64,000 nucleotides of DNA from an uncultured Luminiphilus sp. Its GTDB lineage: Bacteria > Pseudomonadota > Gammaproteobacteria > Pseudomonadales > Halieaceae. Within the stretch, counting starts at the first letter, position 1. Each line of letters starts with the position of its first letter. The notes beneath the pieces were generated by a model. The model was not told the origin of the DNA. It made no database searches and saw only the letters and a list, made by a program, of their open reading frames with translations. The position numbers were made by a program, and so were the translations under genes. Below are positions 17,060 to 25,528 of the stretch, piece by piece. The DNA lies in contig CALKDK010000019.1 of NCBI GenBank assembly GCA_938084055.1, positions 47,807-111,806 of the forward strand. The letters run 5' to 3'.

Positions 17060-18831
17060 GAGCCTCCAGCCTTGGTAACGCTGTAGAAAAATCGTTGCAT
17101 ATCCCAGGCACCCGTTGGGCAGCGCTCGGCGCACAAGCCACAGTGCAGGCATACATTTTCATCTTTGACCATGACTCGCTGGGTTTGGGCTAGCGTGCTG
17201 GAGACGTACAGGTCCTGGTCTTCATTGCGCGCGGGTCTGCGTAGGGACTGACGCAATTCGGGTTCATCATTGTTGGTAATGAAATTGATGCAATCGGTGG
17301 GGCATATATCGACGCATCCATCGCACTCAATACATTTAGCCGTCGTAAAGACCGTCTGCACATCACAGTTAAGGCAGCGTTCAGCTTCCTGGTAAGCAAC
17401 AGCGGGATCAAACCCCAACTCAACCTCAACCTTTCGGTCCAGCAGCGCCTTTTCCTTCGCCACGTGGGGTACGGGATAGCGATCGTCCATGGACACCTCG
17501 CTGTCGTAACTCCATTCGTGGACGCCCATTTTCTGGCTGACAAGATTTACACCCGGAGCCGGGCGTTTCTCTACCCGCTGCCCATTGAGGTAAAGGTCAA
17601 TGGAGATCGCCGCCTGATGCCCGTGGGCCACCGCCGTGATGATGTTTTCCGGACCAAAGGCCGCATCACCGCCAAAGAAAACTTTTTTCAGGCTACTCTG
17701 GAAGGTGGTCTTGTCTACTGCGGGCATGTCCCACTTGCCAAATTCAATACCAAGATCACGTTCAATCCAGGGGAAGGAATTGTCCTGGCCTATCGCTATG
17801 ATGACCTCATCGGCTTCAAAAAAGACTTCTTCCCCGGTGGGCACCAACTCCCGCTTACCCCGGGCATCGTAAACCACGTCAACTACCGTAAAACGCATTC
17901 CCTTTAGGACGCCGTCCTCGTGGACGAACTCCTTGGGCACGTGGTTATTGATAATTGGGATATCTTCCGCAACCGCATCCTCAATTTCCCAGGGAGAGGC
18001 CTTCATCCGGGAAAACTCTGAGCGAACCACAACCTTGACGTCTTCACCACCCACCCGGCGGGCCGTGCGGCAGCAGTCCATGGCGGTATTGCCACCCCCA
18101 AGCACCAGAACGCGCTTACCAATTTTGGCGACATGTTCAAACGCCACTGAGGCAAGCCAGTCAATACCCACGTGGATTGACGCGCCGCAGGCCTCGCGCC
18201 CCGGAATGTCGAGATCACTGCCGCGTGGCGCACCAGTCCCGACAAAAACAGCGTGGTAACCCTGCTCAAGTATCGACTTCAAGCTCGACACATAGGTCTG
18301 GAAGTGCTGCTTGATGCCCATGTTGAGGATGAAATTCACCTCCTCATCAAGCACTTCCGGGGGCAGCCGGAAAATCGGAATCTGGCTGCGCATGAAGCCA
18401 CCGCCCAGGGGCTGATCATCGTAGAGATCAATCTGGTAACCCAATGGCGCAAGGTCCCGCGCCACCGTCAGCGACGCCGGGCCGGCACCAATCAGCGCAA
18501 TCCGCTTGTTATTACCCACAGCAGGCGCACGGGGCAACAGGTGCGCAACATCATCCTTGTTGTCTGCGGCGACGCGTTTCAGTCGGCAGATGGCAACCGC
18601 CTCTTCATCTACTCGAGCACGGCGGCAGACCGGTTCGCAGGGCCGATCACAGGTTCGGCCCAGGATGCCGGGGAACACATTGGATTCCCAGTTGACCATG
18701 TAGGCGTCGGTATAGCGACCCGCCGCAATAAGGCGAATATATTCGGGCACAGGCGTGTGTGCCGGACAGGCATACTGACAGTCGACTACCTTGTGGAAGT
18801 ACTCAGGGTCATTCGTATTGGTCGCTTTCAA
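17023..18831 (-). CDS. GltD-like FAD oxidoreductase with ferredoxin domain
   Basis: A 602-residue flavoprotein combining an N-terminal [4Fe-4S] region (CQYACPAHTPV ... CDRPCEPVCRR), an FAD-NAD(P)H oxidoreductase core with two Rossmann motifs (GAGPASLTVA and LGGGNTAMDC), and a C-terminal ferredoxin-like domain with two cluster motifs (CIECDGCVDICPTDC and CLHCGLCAERCPTGAW). The arrangement resembles the glutamate synthase small subunit and NfnB-type proteins. It is the first gene of the 2-oxoacid oxidoreductase operon, so it most likely passes electrons between that enzyme and NAD(P). This would let an aerobe run the reaction without free ferredoxin. Confidence 0.9.
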   Translation of the reverse strand: MKATNTNDPEYFHKVVDCQYACPAHTPVPEYIRLIAAGRYTDAYMVNWESNVFPGILGRTCDRPCEPVCRRARVDEEAVAICRLKRVAADNKDDVAHLLPRAPAVGNNKRIALIGAGPASLTVARDLAPLGYQIDLYDDQPLGGGFMRSQIPIFRLPPEVLDEEVNFILNMGIKQHFQTYVSSLKSILEQGYHAVFVGTGAPRGSDLDIPGREACGASIHVGIDWLASVAFEHVAKIGKRVLVLGGGNTAMDCCRTARRVGGEDVKVVVRSEFSRMKASPWEIEDAVAEDIPIINNHVPKEFVHEDGVLKGMRFTVVDVVYDARGKRELVPTGEEVFFEADEVIIAIGQDNSFPWIERDLGIEFGKWDMPAVDKTTFQSSLKKVFFGGDAAFGPENIITAVAHGHQAAISIDLYLNGQRVEKRPAPGVNLVSQKMGVHEWSYDSEVSMDDRYPVPHVAKEKALLDRKVEVELGFDPAVAYQEAERCLNCDVQTVFTTAKCIECDGCVDICPTDCINFITNNDEPELRQSLRRPARNEDQDLYVSSTLAQTQRVMVKDENVCLHCGLCAERCPTGAWDMQRFFYSVTKAGGSCKQSSQSMTSS

Positions 18832-18931
18832 AGCTCTACTTCTTCTTATGCTCCCCCACGTCCAACACTACACAGGGAAGGACCTAAATAAAAGGCAAAC
18901 AGCAGCAACTTTTGCAGTAATTCCAGCCATA

Positions 18932-19399
18932 TCACCCAGAAAATCCGAGGCTCGCCAGTGCGGCGAGAGAGAACGGTTCATCGGCATCCAAGTTCTCGAC
19001 ATTCCCCCATAGCGTTCGGTTGGCCAACGCCGTATCAAACAGCTCGATCAACGCCATTACCTGTCCCGCCACAATTCTGAATACGTGCACATAAACCTGG
19101 TTGTAAGCTGCCTCACCCTGTCGCGCAATACCGTCGTTCAGCGCCAGTGCAACCACTACATTTCCCGAGCTACACAGTATCCGGAACGTCTGGCAGAACT
19201 CGATATCGGGAGAGTCCACGCAGCCAAAAACATGAGGCAATACGCTATCAAAAAATCGTGACTTACCCTGATAAACCCCGGATAGAACATGTTCCCTGGT
19301 GGGGCAAACCAAGGCAAAATCCTCATGTATGATCTTGTCCAGCTGGTCGTTATTTCCCGTTCTGACGGCTTCATAAAATTGGTGAACAATGGCTTCCAC
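18932..19399 (-). CDS. SnoaL/NTF2-like fold protein
   Basis: A 155-residue single-domain protein with the NTF2-like cone fold pattern: an N-terminal helix pair (AIVHQFYEAVRTGNNDQLDKI), a strand with VLSGVYQGKSRFFDSVLP, and later beta strands (VYVHVFRIVAGQVMALIELFD). Members include ketosteroid isomerase-like and polyketide cyclase enzymes as well as non-catalytic proteins; I cannot assign a substrate. Its start overlaps nothing and lies 107 bases from the divergent DUF1643 gene. Confidence 0.75.
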   Translation of the reverse strand: MEAIVHQFYEAVRTGNNDQLDKIIHEDFALVCPTREHVLSGVYQGKSRFFDSVLPHVFGCVDSPDIEFCQTFRILCSSGNVVVALALNDGIARQGEAAYNQVYVHVFRIVAGQVMALIELFDTALANRTLWGNVENLDADEPFSLAALASLGFSG

Positions 19400-19505
19400 G
19401 GGCAGGGCCTCCTTTGTTTGGACACGCAGCGGAGTGCAGGGTTCAGCCTGTCATAGATCGCCATCGCGCACAAAGTGGCGAATCCCTGGTACTGGAGACG
19501 ATGCT

Positions 19506-19976
19506 ATGGAACGTGGGGCCGGATTCTCGCGCTGTGGTGCCTACCGCTACTGGCTAACACGCCAATGGGCGGATGGACCTGACCTTGTTTTCATCGGCTT
19601 GAATCCCTCGACGGCAGATGCCCAGAGAGATGATGCCACCCTGCGCAGGATTATTAATTTTGCTGCGGGCTGGGGGTTTGGCGCCGTCACCGTAGTCAAC
19701 CTGTTTGCCTGGCGCGCACGCCATCCCGGTGATCTGAAACATGCCCAGGACCCTGTCGGCAGCCGCAACAATTACTGGCTACAAAAATTAGCGCTGGCCA
19801 ACGGGCCGGTCGTTGCCGCCTGGGGCAACCACGGAGTCTTTCTGGGCAGGCAGCAAACCGTGCTCGCAAAGTTGAGCAACCCCCTGTGCCTGGGCATTAC
19901 CCGCAAAGGCCATCCCCGTCACCCACTCTACGCCCCAAAATCCAGTACGCTCAGTGCATTTCCTCTCCGCCACTGA
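19506..19976 (+). CDS. DUF1643 domain-containing protein
   Basis: A 156-residue protein of the DUF1643 family. Family features are YRYWLTRQW at the start, FIGLNPSTADAQRDDATLRR, then NLFAWRARHP and a GITRKGHPRHPLY ending. The function is unknown; some members occur with nucleic-acid-modifying or phage-related genes, but nothing here supports that. I use the ATG at 19506, preceded by GGAGAC; the frame is open 117 bases further upstream into the divergent gene and those residues do not look like protein. Confidence 0.85.
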   Translation: MERGAGFSRCGAYRYWLTRQWADGPDLVFIGLNPSTADAQRDDATLRRIINFAAGWGFGAVTVVNLFAWRARHPGDLKHAQDPVGSRNNYWLQKLALANGPVVAAWGNHGVFLGRQQTVLAKLSNPLCLGITRKGHPRHPLYAPKSSTLSAFPLRH

Positions 19977-20377
19977 CGTTAAGCGCTTCACGTCCCGCTC
20001 GACCATCGGCGGGGCACTTATCACGCAGTGACTGCGCAGTGAACGACTGCCATCGGCATTGAGGGTGATTGCAAAGTACTCCCCGCGCAACGCCGCGACG
20101 GTGCGCCTGATTACTTGTGCAGGCAATGACGCCACGCAAAGTCACTGGCATGCAGCTCTCCCGAAAGTTTTCCCAAGCGCCAGTGAGAGCCTAAATAGGG
20201 CTGAAGACAAGGCGTGCCGTGAGAGGATCTAACGGTGTTGAAGCAACACGGCGCGTCGGGAAACTACCTGAGCCCAGCCCGCGACAGATCGGCACCCACG
20301 TATTAATCTGCAAAGCTACCATCCGCCCATAAACTATGGTTCAGTTGGGACCTGAATGCTACTACGAGACCCGGCCA
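19977..20377. other. intergenic, no supported gene
   Basis: About 400 bases with no convincing coding region. It contains a perfect 6-bp hairpin (GTGTTG-AAG-CAACAC, 20235-20249) and a short duplicated element (CGCAGTGA twice near 20024-20042). A leftward frame in the first half has some protein-like composition but no ribosome-binding site and collides with the DUF1643 end, so it may be decayed sequence. Confidence 0.4.
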
Positions 20378-21142
20378 ATGCCCCAGTCGAGCTTTGCAAG
20401 CCTTGGCATCCAGCATGCCCATCAGCAGGAACGTATAGATTTGGCAGCAGCTTTCCGCTGGGCTGAGCGACTGGGCCTGCACGAAGCGGTAGCCAACCAC
20501 TTCAGCCTCGCCGTCAATGAGGACGGCAGCCAGTTCCTGATGAATCCCAACCAAATGCATTTCAGCCGTATCAAGGCATCCGATCTCCAGCTGCTCAATG
20601 CCAACGATAAGGACACCATGACCGGGCCCCACCCCCCCGACCCTACAGCCTGGGGGCTGCACGGTTCGATTCATCGGATGTGCCCTCATGCCCGCTGCCT
20701 GATGCACGTACATTCGATGCATGCCACGGTACTGGCGTCGCTGGCCGACAGTACGCTGCCACCGATCGACCAGAATACGGCCATGTTTTATGGTCGACAT
20801 ATCGTGGATACGACCTATGGCGGCCTGGCGTTTGCGGAGGAAGGCGAGCGCTGCGCTGCACTGCTCGACGACCCGAAAATCCGCATTATGGTCATGGGCA
20901 ACCACGGCGTTCTGGCTATAGGACCGACAGTTGCGGACGCCCTGTTCCAGCTTTACTACTTTGAACGTGCCGCGGAGACCTATATCCGGGCGCTGCAAAC
21001 TGGTCAACCTCTGCGGCTCCTCAGCCACGCAGTTGCGCAAAAAACCTCGGATGAAATAGCTGAGTATCCGGGCTCAGCGACCAACCACCTCAAGGAAATT
21101 AAGCTGATCCTCGATGAGGAGGGGTCAACCTACGCACAGTGA
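20378..21142 (+). CDS. class II aldolase/adducin family protein
   Basis: Zinc-dependent aldolase or adducin-like protein of about 254 residues. The zinc-binding histidines appear in CLMHVHSMHATV (H-x-H) and in GNHGVLAIG. The substrate-phosphate region is near ANHFSLAVNEDG. Members cleave sugar phosphates (FucA, AraD) or catalyse decarboxylation or dehydration; many catabolic operons contain a member of unassigned function. I use the second Met (MPQSSF), which fits family length; a frame from 20336 adds 14 residues. Adjacent to MFS transporter debris and the acyl-CoA ligase cluster. Confidence 0.83.
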   Translation: MPQSSFASLGIQHAHQQERIDLAAAFRWAERLGLHEAVANHFSLAVNEDGSQFLMNPNQMHFSRIKASDLQLLNANDKDTMTGPHPPDPTAWGLHGSIHRMCPHARCLMHVHSMHATVLASLADSTLPPIDQNTAMFYGRHIVDTTYGGLAFAEEGERCAALLDDPKIRIMVMGNHGVLAIGPTVADALFQLYYFERAAETYIRALQTGQPLRLLSHAVAQKTSDEIAEYPGSATNHLKEIKLILDEEGSTYAQ

Positions 21143-21149
21143 CCAACCC

Positions 21150-21720
21150 GTGCTTCAGGCACGCGCTGGCATTTTTAAAATAATCCGCTGTTGCAGCGGC
21201 GCTGGTCTGACCCTCAGCGAAAATTTCTGGCCGCTGGTGACGTTTCGGTTTTTACAGGCTGCGGGGGCAGGCGTAGGCACCGTTATTGCCCGGGGCTTCA
21301 TTAGCAACCAAATGACGCCGAAAGCCGCATTGAAGGCTTTTGCCACTCTCACCGCTGTGATGGGTTTCACGCCAATCGTGGCACCGATCGTCGCAGGTTA
21401 TCTGCTGATCGCCGCCAATTTCCAAACGGTCTTTGGCCTGCTTTTTTTTGCTCGGCCCGCTGATTCTGGCCGGCTCCTGGTACCTGATTCTGCGCTCAGT
21501 TGACGGCCGGGGTGGCGGTAGTTTGGGGAGCTATGCCCGGGGTTACCGGGGGTTGCTACGCTCTGGCCTGCCCTGGAGTTTCACTCTCGGATTTGGCTGC
21601 CTGCAGGGCATATTTTTTGCAATGCTCGCCTGCGCACTCACTGCAGCGGCAGGAACCGGGCAAGCTAAGCGCAAGTTCGCGAAAAAAAATGCTAGGTTAG
21701 ACCCGCTCCGCAATGACTCG
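21150..21720 (+). pseudogene. remnant of a Bcr/CflA-type MFS transporter
   Basis: Two adjacent reading frames together encode the middle of a drug-efflux MFS protein. The first carries LVTFRFLQAAGAGVGTVIAR and GFTPIVAPIVAGYLL (helices 3-6 of the Bcr family). The second continues with FFLLGPLILAGSWYLILR and a loop, ending near helix 7. The frame changes at a run of eight T at 21441-21448, a typical slippage site. Helices 1-2 and 8-12 are missing, so it is not only a frameshift but also a truncation. No ribosome-binding site or start remains. The flanking class II aldolase and acyl-CoA ligase are intact. Confidence 0.75.
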
Positions 21721-21777
21721 CCGTGATCACCCGTGCGAGGCCCTGTTAACCGCAAAGCACCTGAAAAGAGGTACCAC

Positions 21778-23496
21778 GTGACCCCAACAGAACGCACCCT
21801 TGGCGAGGCGATTGGATTCCTCACAACCTCAGACCCACGCTTTGCACTCTCGACTGCCCCGATCAACGGCACCGTCCTTCCCGTCTTTGCCTCGGCACCG
21901 GCCAACCTCTGCGACCTGCTGGTGGACAAAGTCGGGGAATACGGTGATCGGGAACTGCTTGTCTTTGGTGCCGAGCGGCTGTCCTACCGGGCATTCGCAG
22001 AACAGGTCTGGCGGTTTGCTGCGGTGCTGCAAAAAGATCTGGGCGTGTGCCGGGGCGACCGGATTGCGATCGCGATGCGCAATTACCCTGAGTATGTCAT
22101 CGCACTGATGGCCATTGCCGCCTTGGGTGCCGTAGCGGTGCACATGAACGCGTGGTGGACTGCCAGCGAACTGGGCTACGGTTTTGAAGATTCCGGTGCG
22201 CGCCTGGCCCTCGCTGACGATGCTCGGGCAGGACGATTACACGACGTTGTGACCTCCATGGGAGTCAGGCTCATCCGGGTTCGCTCCAGTGAGTCACAGC
22301 AACTCGACTTTGCAGAACTGATGGCAGGGCGACCCCATGCCGACCCACCCATCTGCCCTGCCACCGCTGATGATGATTTTTCAATCATGTACACCTCGGG
22401 ATCTACCGGGCACCCCAAAGGAGTCGTCCTGACCCATCGCAGCGTCATGACCGCGCTGTGGTCGTGGCTCATGATCCTGCCAACCTATGAAGCCATGGGT
22501 CATGGCATCCCAATGGCCTCCGATCCTCAGGGCCAACCACTGCTGCAGTCAAACTTGGTGACCGTGCCGTTTTTCCACATCTCGGGCACCAACAGTTGTT
22601 TCCTGTTGACCCTCGCCGCGGGGGGCAAGGTGGTACTGATGCCGAAATGGGATGCCCACCTGGCTGTGCAACTGATTGAGGATGAGCAGATCACCCGATT
22701 CTGGGGCGTTCCCACAATGTCGGCCGACATTCTCGAGGCGGCAAAGGCCACCGGCGCCACCCTGTCGACCCTCAACTCCATCGACGCCGGTGGCGCGAAA
22801 CGCCCGGCCAGCCAGGTCGGGAAACTTGCGTCGCAGTTCAAGCATGCCTCCCCCGCCACAGGCTTTGGTATGACCGAGACCAACGGTCTGGGACTGCGCC
22901 TGTCAGGGAAAGAGTATATCGATCACCCGGGGGCCGCGGGCCGATTGATACCGCCGGTCCAGGCGCTGCGCATCGTCCTTGACGATGGCTCGGAGGCTGG
23001 CGCTGGCGAGGTGGGGGAACTGGCGCTGCAGAGTGCCGCCAATATGCGCTGCTACCTCAACAAGCCCGAGCAGACAGAGGCCGCCCTGAAGGCGGGTTGG
23101 ATGCACACCGGTGATTTGGGCTATCAGGACGAGAACGGGCTGGTGTTCATCGTCGGCAGAAAAAAAGACATGATTATCCGCGGCGGTGAAAACATTGCCT
23201 GCCCTGAGGTTGAGGGCGCACTGCATCGAGTCGAAGGGGTTCTGGAGGCCAGCGTGTTCTCGGTACCCGACGAGCGGCTTGGAGAGACGGTGGGCGCCGC
23301 CGTGTATGCCCTGGAGCGGCCTTCCTTGCAGCAACTTCAAGCCCTGCTTGCTGGCTCGCTGGCGCAGTTCAAGATCCCGGAATACGTCTGGTACTACGCC
23401 GAGCCCCTGCCCAGGGGTGCCACCGAGAAAATCGACAAGCGACGCATTCGGGAAGCCTGCCTAAAAGGGGAGGCTACACCCTGCGTATTCGCCTGA
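21778..23496 (+). CDS. AMP-binding acyl-CoA ligase
   Basis: ANL-superfamily acyl-CoA synthetase, which activates a carboxylic acid with ATP and CoA. The P-loop motif YTSGSTGHPKG, the GFGMTETNG motif and the C-terminal hinge GRKKDMIIRGGENI with the late catalytic Lys region (GATEKIDKRRIR) are present. I start at GTG 21778 because it has GAGG seven bases upstream; a GTG at 21733 adds 15 residues and lacks a ribosome-binding site. 572 residues. It is one of two such ligases flanking the P450/TonB gene series and converges with the SMP-30 gene. Medium- or branched-chain acids are plausible substrates; not determinable here. Confidence 0.9.
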   Translation: MTPTERTLGEAIGFLTTSDPRFALSTAPINGTVLPVFASAPANLCDLLVDKVGEYGDRELLVFGAERLSYRAFAEQVWRFAAVLQKDLGVCRGDRIAIAMRNYPEYVIALMAIAALGAVAVHMNAWWTASELGYGFEDSGARLALADDARAGRLHDVVTSMGVRLIRVRSSESQQLDFAELMAGRPHADPPICPATADDDFSIMYTSGSTGHPKGVVLTHRSVMTALWSWLMILPTYEAMGHGIPMASDPQGQPLLQSNLVTVPFFHISGTNSCFLLTLAAGGKVVLMPKWDAHLAVQLIEDEQITRFWGVPTMSADILEAAKATGATLSTLNSIDAGGAKRPASQVGKLASQFKHASPATGFGMTETNGLGLRLSGKEYIDHPGAAGRLIPPVQALRIVLDDGSEAGAGEVGELALQSAANMRCYLNKPEQTEAALKAGWMHTGDLGYQDENGLVFIVGRKKDMIIRGGENIACPEVEGALHRVEGVLEASVFSVPDERLGETVGAAVYALERPSLQQLQALLAGSLAQFKIPEYVWYYAEPLPRGATEKIDKRRIREACLKGEATPCVFA

Positions 23497-23511
23497 AGAG
23501 CTTACCCGGCC

Positions 23512-24369
23512 TCAAGGACAGTCAGCTGTTGCCGGAACAGATACAGCATAAGCTTCGACCCGCGCCGAGCGGACTGCCAGACAGGTGTCCCTGTCGGTGG
23601 CCACTGCGGTACTGACAAACAGCGTGTGCCCGTCATCACCGCCAAGGGCACAGGCTATGGCCTGCCTGCCCGTGTCGATCGTGTCGAGAACCTCCCCCCC
23701 TTCAGCCAGCCTGAGCACCGTCCCGGTAGTGGGTGAGGCCACCCATATGGCCGCCTCGGCATCAACACAAATTCCGTCCGGCACAGCCCCTTCGGGCAAC
23801 TGGGCCCACAGCCTGCGGTTGCAAAGTTCGGAGTGGGATGAAATATCAAACGCTGTCAGGCAGCCGCGGAATGTTTCCGCCACGACCAGCGTGGTCCCCT
23901 CATCCAGCAAGGCCATGCCATTGGCAAATAGAAGGTCCCCTGCTGCTGCGTGCACCGCGCCACCGGCATCCACACGGGCGAGCGTACCCGGTGTAACGGG
24001 TTCCCCCGCAGGCAGGTCAAAGCCGAAATTACCGACCCAGGCCCGCCCCTCGGGATCCACCAACATGTCATTGATTCTTCTCTCTGCAACCTCGGATAGG
24101 TCGGCGTGACAGGACAGCGTGCCCTGGTCGGACAGCCGGTACAGGCGTTTATCCAGCATGGAGGCAATCAGTAGGTCGCCACCGGGCAGCCAGCCCAGGC
24201 CCGAGGGACGCAGGGGTACCGTAACCATGCGCTCGGCTGTCCCATGAGGCGACCAGCGGAACACTGCTTCATCATAAAAATCTGAAAACCACAGCGCCCC
24301 ATTCTGCCATCTGGGACCCTCTATAAAGGTGAATCCATCACAGACAATACCCAACCGTGTTCCCATCAA
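23512..24369 (-). CDS. SMP-30/gluconolactonase-like beta-propeller protein
   Basis: Six-bladed beta-propeller of the SMP-30/gluconolactonase/LRE family (285 residues), calcium-dependent lactonases. Visible: FIEGPRWQNGALWFSDF (family start with the metal-ligand Glu), GLGWLPGGDLLIASM, the NDMLVDPEGRAWVGNFGFD block with a conserved metal-ligand Asn, and DGICVDAEAAIWVA with the catalytic Asp. Such enzymes open sugar or other lactones. It is the last gene of a leftward series with a luciferase-like monooxygenase and a P450. That order suggests a lactone produced by a Baeyer-Villiger-type oxidation is the substrate (inference). Confidence 0.83.
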   Translation of the reverse strand: MMGTRLGIVCDGFTFIEGPRWQNGALWFSDFYDEAVFRWSPHGTAERMVTVPLRPSGLGWLPGGDLLIASMLDKRLYRLSDQGTLSCHADLSEVAERRINDMLVDPEGRAWVGNFGFDLPAGEPVTPGTLARVDAGGAVHAAAGDLLFANGMALLDEGTTLVVAETFRGCLTAFDISSHSELCNRRLWAQLPEGAVPDGICVDAEAAIWVASPTTGTVLRLAEGGEVLDTIDTGRQAIACALGGDDGHTLFVSTAVATDRDTCLAVRSARVEAYAVSVPATADCP

Positions 24370-24445
24370 AGCTCCTGACTGGCCTTGGTGTTGCCAGCAA
24401 CGATCCGCAGCGTGGAACAGCGTTCGTTATGCCAATGATCCGGGC

Positions 24446-25528
24446 TCAGCCGGATAGGACCCCCGCCCCACGCAGTTTGGGTTGTATGTCGATGGCGAAG
24501 CGTTCCAGGTCATCCCGATAGCGCGGGAAGGTGAGCATCACCGCATCCGCCCCCTGGGTATGTGCCGACAGCAGTTGCTCAACCACATCGTCGGCCGTAC
24601 CGACCATATGCACGCCACCGCCAGAGGCCGCCAGCATGTCCCGGGTGAAGTCGTCGAAAGAGCCACTTCCCGCAGTCAGGTCATGCAGCCAATTATCCGT
24701 CGCAACCGCATCTTTTGCCTCAATAATGGCGGCCAGTTTTTCCTCCGCCTCAGTGCGACTGTCCGCCCAGAGCAGGAAGGGAAAGATCGCCGCGCGCACC
24801 GAGCGGTTGTAGCGAGCCGCACGGGTTTGGATATCCCGGGTAATGCCACCCAAGGCCTCGACCGAGGGGGTGGATATGAAGGCCCAGTCACAAAGTTCGG
24901 CGGTCATCTGCTTGGCATCTTCGGAGGTACCGGCATTGGCGATCGCGGGCTGAATTGCCGGCACGGGAGAGGCCTCACCGCCCACCACGGTGTACCAGTC
25001 GCTCGTATGATCGAAGGGCTGCGCTGCCGCATTCCACAAACCCCGCAGTATGGCGATAAAGGCCGCCGTCCGTGCGTAACGACTGCTGTGCTCGGCCAGC
25101 TCAATGCCCATCATGCCAAATTCCCGCGCACTCCAACCACTGACGACGTTGAGACCCCAACGTCCACCGCTCAGATGGGCGAGGGTCGCCCCCATCTTCG
25201 CTACCACAAACGGGTGAAACAGGGGCACATGCACCGTGGAAAAAATAGTGATGCGCTCGGTGGCGCGGAGCAACGCCGCTGCCCAGGTGGTGGTCTCCAG
25301 CGACGTACCCAGAAAATTGGTCTCGCCACCAAAACCCCGCCAGCGCGATACGGGGAAAAGATAGTCAAACCCCAGCGCCTCTGCCCGCCTGGCCAGCGCC
25401 TCATTCTCCGGGTATGTCCACTGATCAGCCACCACGTCATGGGTGGATATTGATGGCATGTTGGAGCAATTGGGCATAAACAGGCCCAGCGATAACCGGC
25501 GCGCGCTAGGCTCCCCGGGCGCCCCCAT
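24446..25528 (-). CDS. LLM class flavin-dependent oxidoreductase
   Basis: Luciferase-like monooxygenase (360 residues) using reduced FMN supplied by a separate reductase. The TIM-barrel signatures are ALGFDYLFPVSRWRGFG near the N-terminus, RITIFSTVHVPLFHPFVVAK, GGRWGLNVVSGWSAREFGMMG and a late DAVMLTFPRYRDDLERF. The pattern recalls SsuD-like, pyrimidine monooxygenase RutA-like and type II Baeyer-Villiger enzymes. Its start overlaps the P450 stop by one base (TGATG), so the two are translationally coupled and probably act in sequence. No flavin reductase gene is nearby. Confidence 0.87.
   Translation of the reverse strand: MGAPGEPSARRLSLGLFMPNCSNMPSISTHDVVADQWTYPENEALARRAEALGFDYLFPVSRWRGFGGETNFLGTSLETTTWAAALLRATERITIFSTVHVPLFHPFVVAKMGATLAHLSGGRWGLNVVSGWSAREFGMMGIELAEHSSRYARTAAFIAILRGLWNAAAQPFDHTSDWYTVVGGEASPVPAIQPAIANAGTSEDAKQMTAELCDWAFISTPSVEALGGITRDIQTRAARYNRSVRAAIFPFLLWADSRTEAEEKLAAIIEAKDAVATDNWLHDLTAGSGSFDDFTRDMLAASGGGVHMVGTADDVVEQLLSAHTQGADAVMLTFPRYRDDLERFAIDIQPKLRGAGVLSG

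Noticed and set aside
19788..20135. Leftward frame overlapping the DUF1643 gene and the following intergenic region
   Set aside because: Part overlaps a well supported gene on the other strand, no ribosome-binding site, no motif; possibly decayed sequence.
24482..25453. Rightward 323-residue frame opposite the luciferase-like monooxygenase
   Set aside because: Pure antisense shadow of a strongly supported gene; no motifs.
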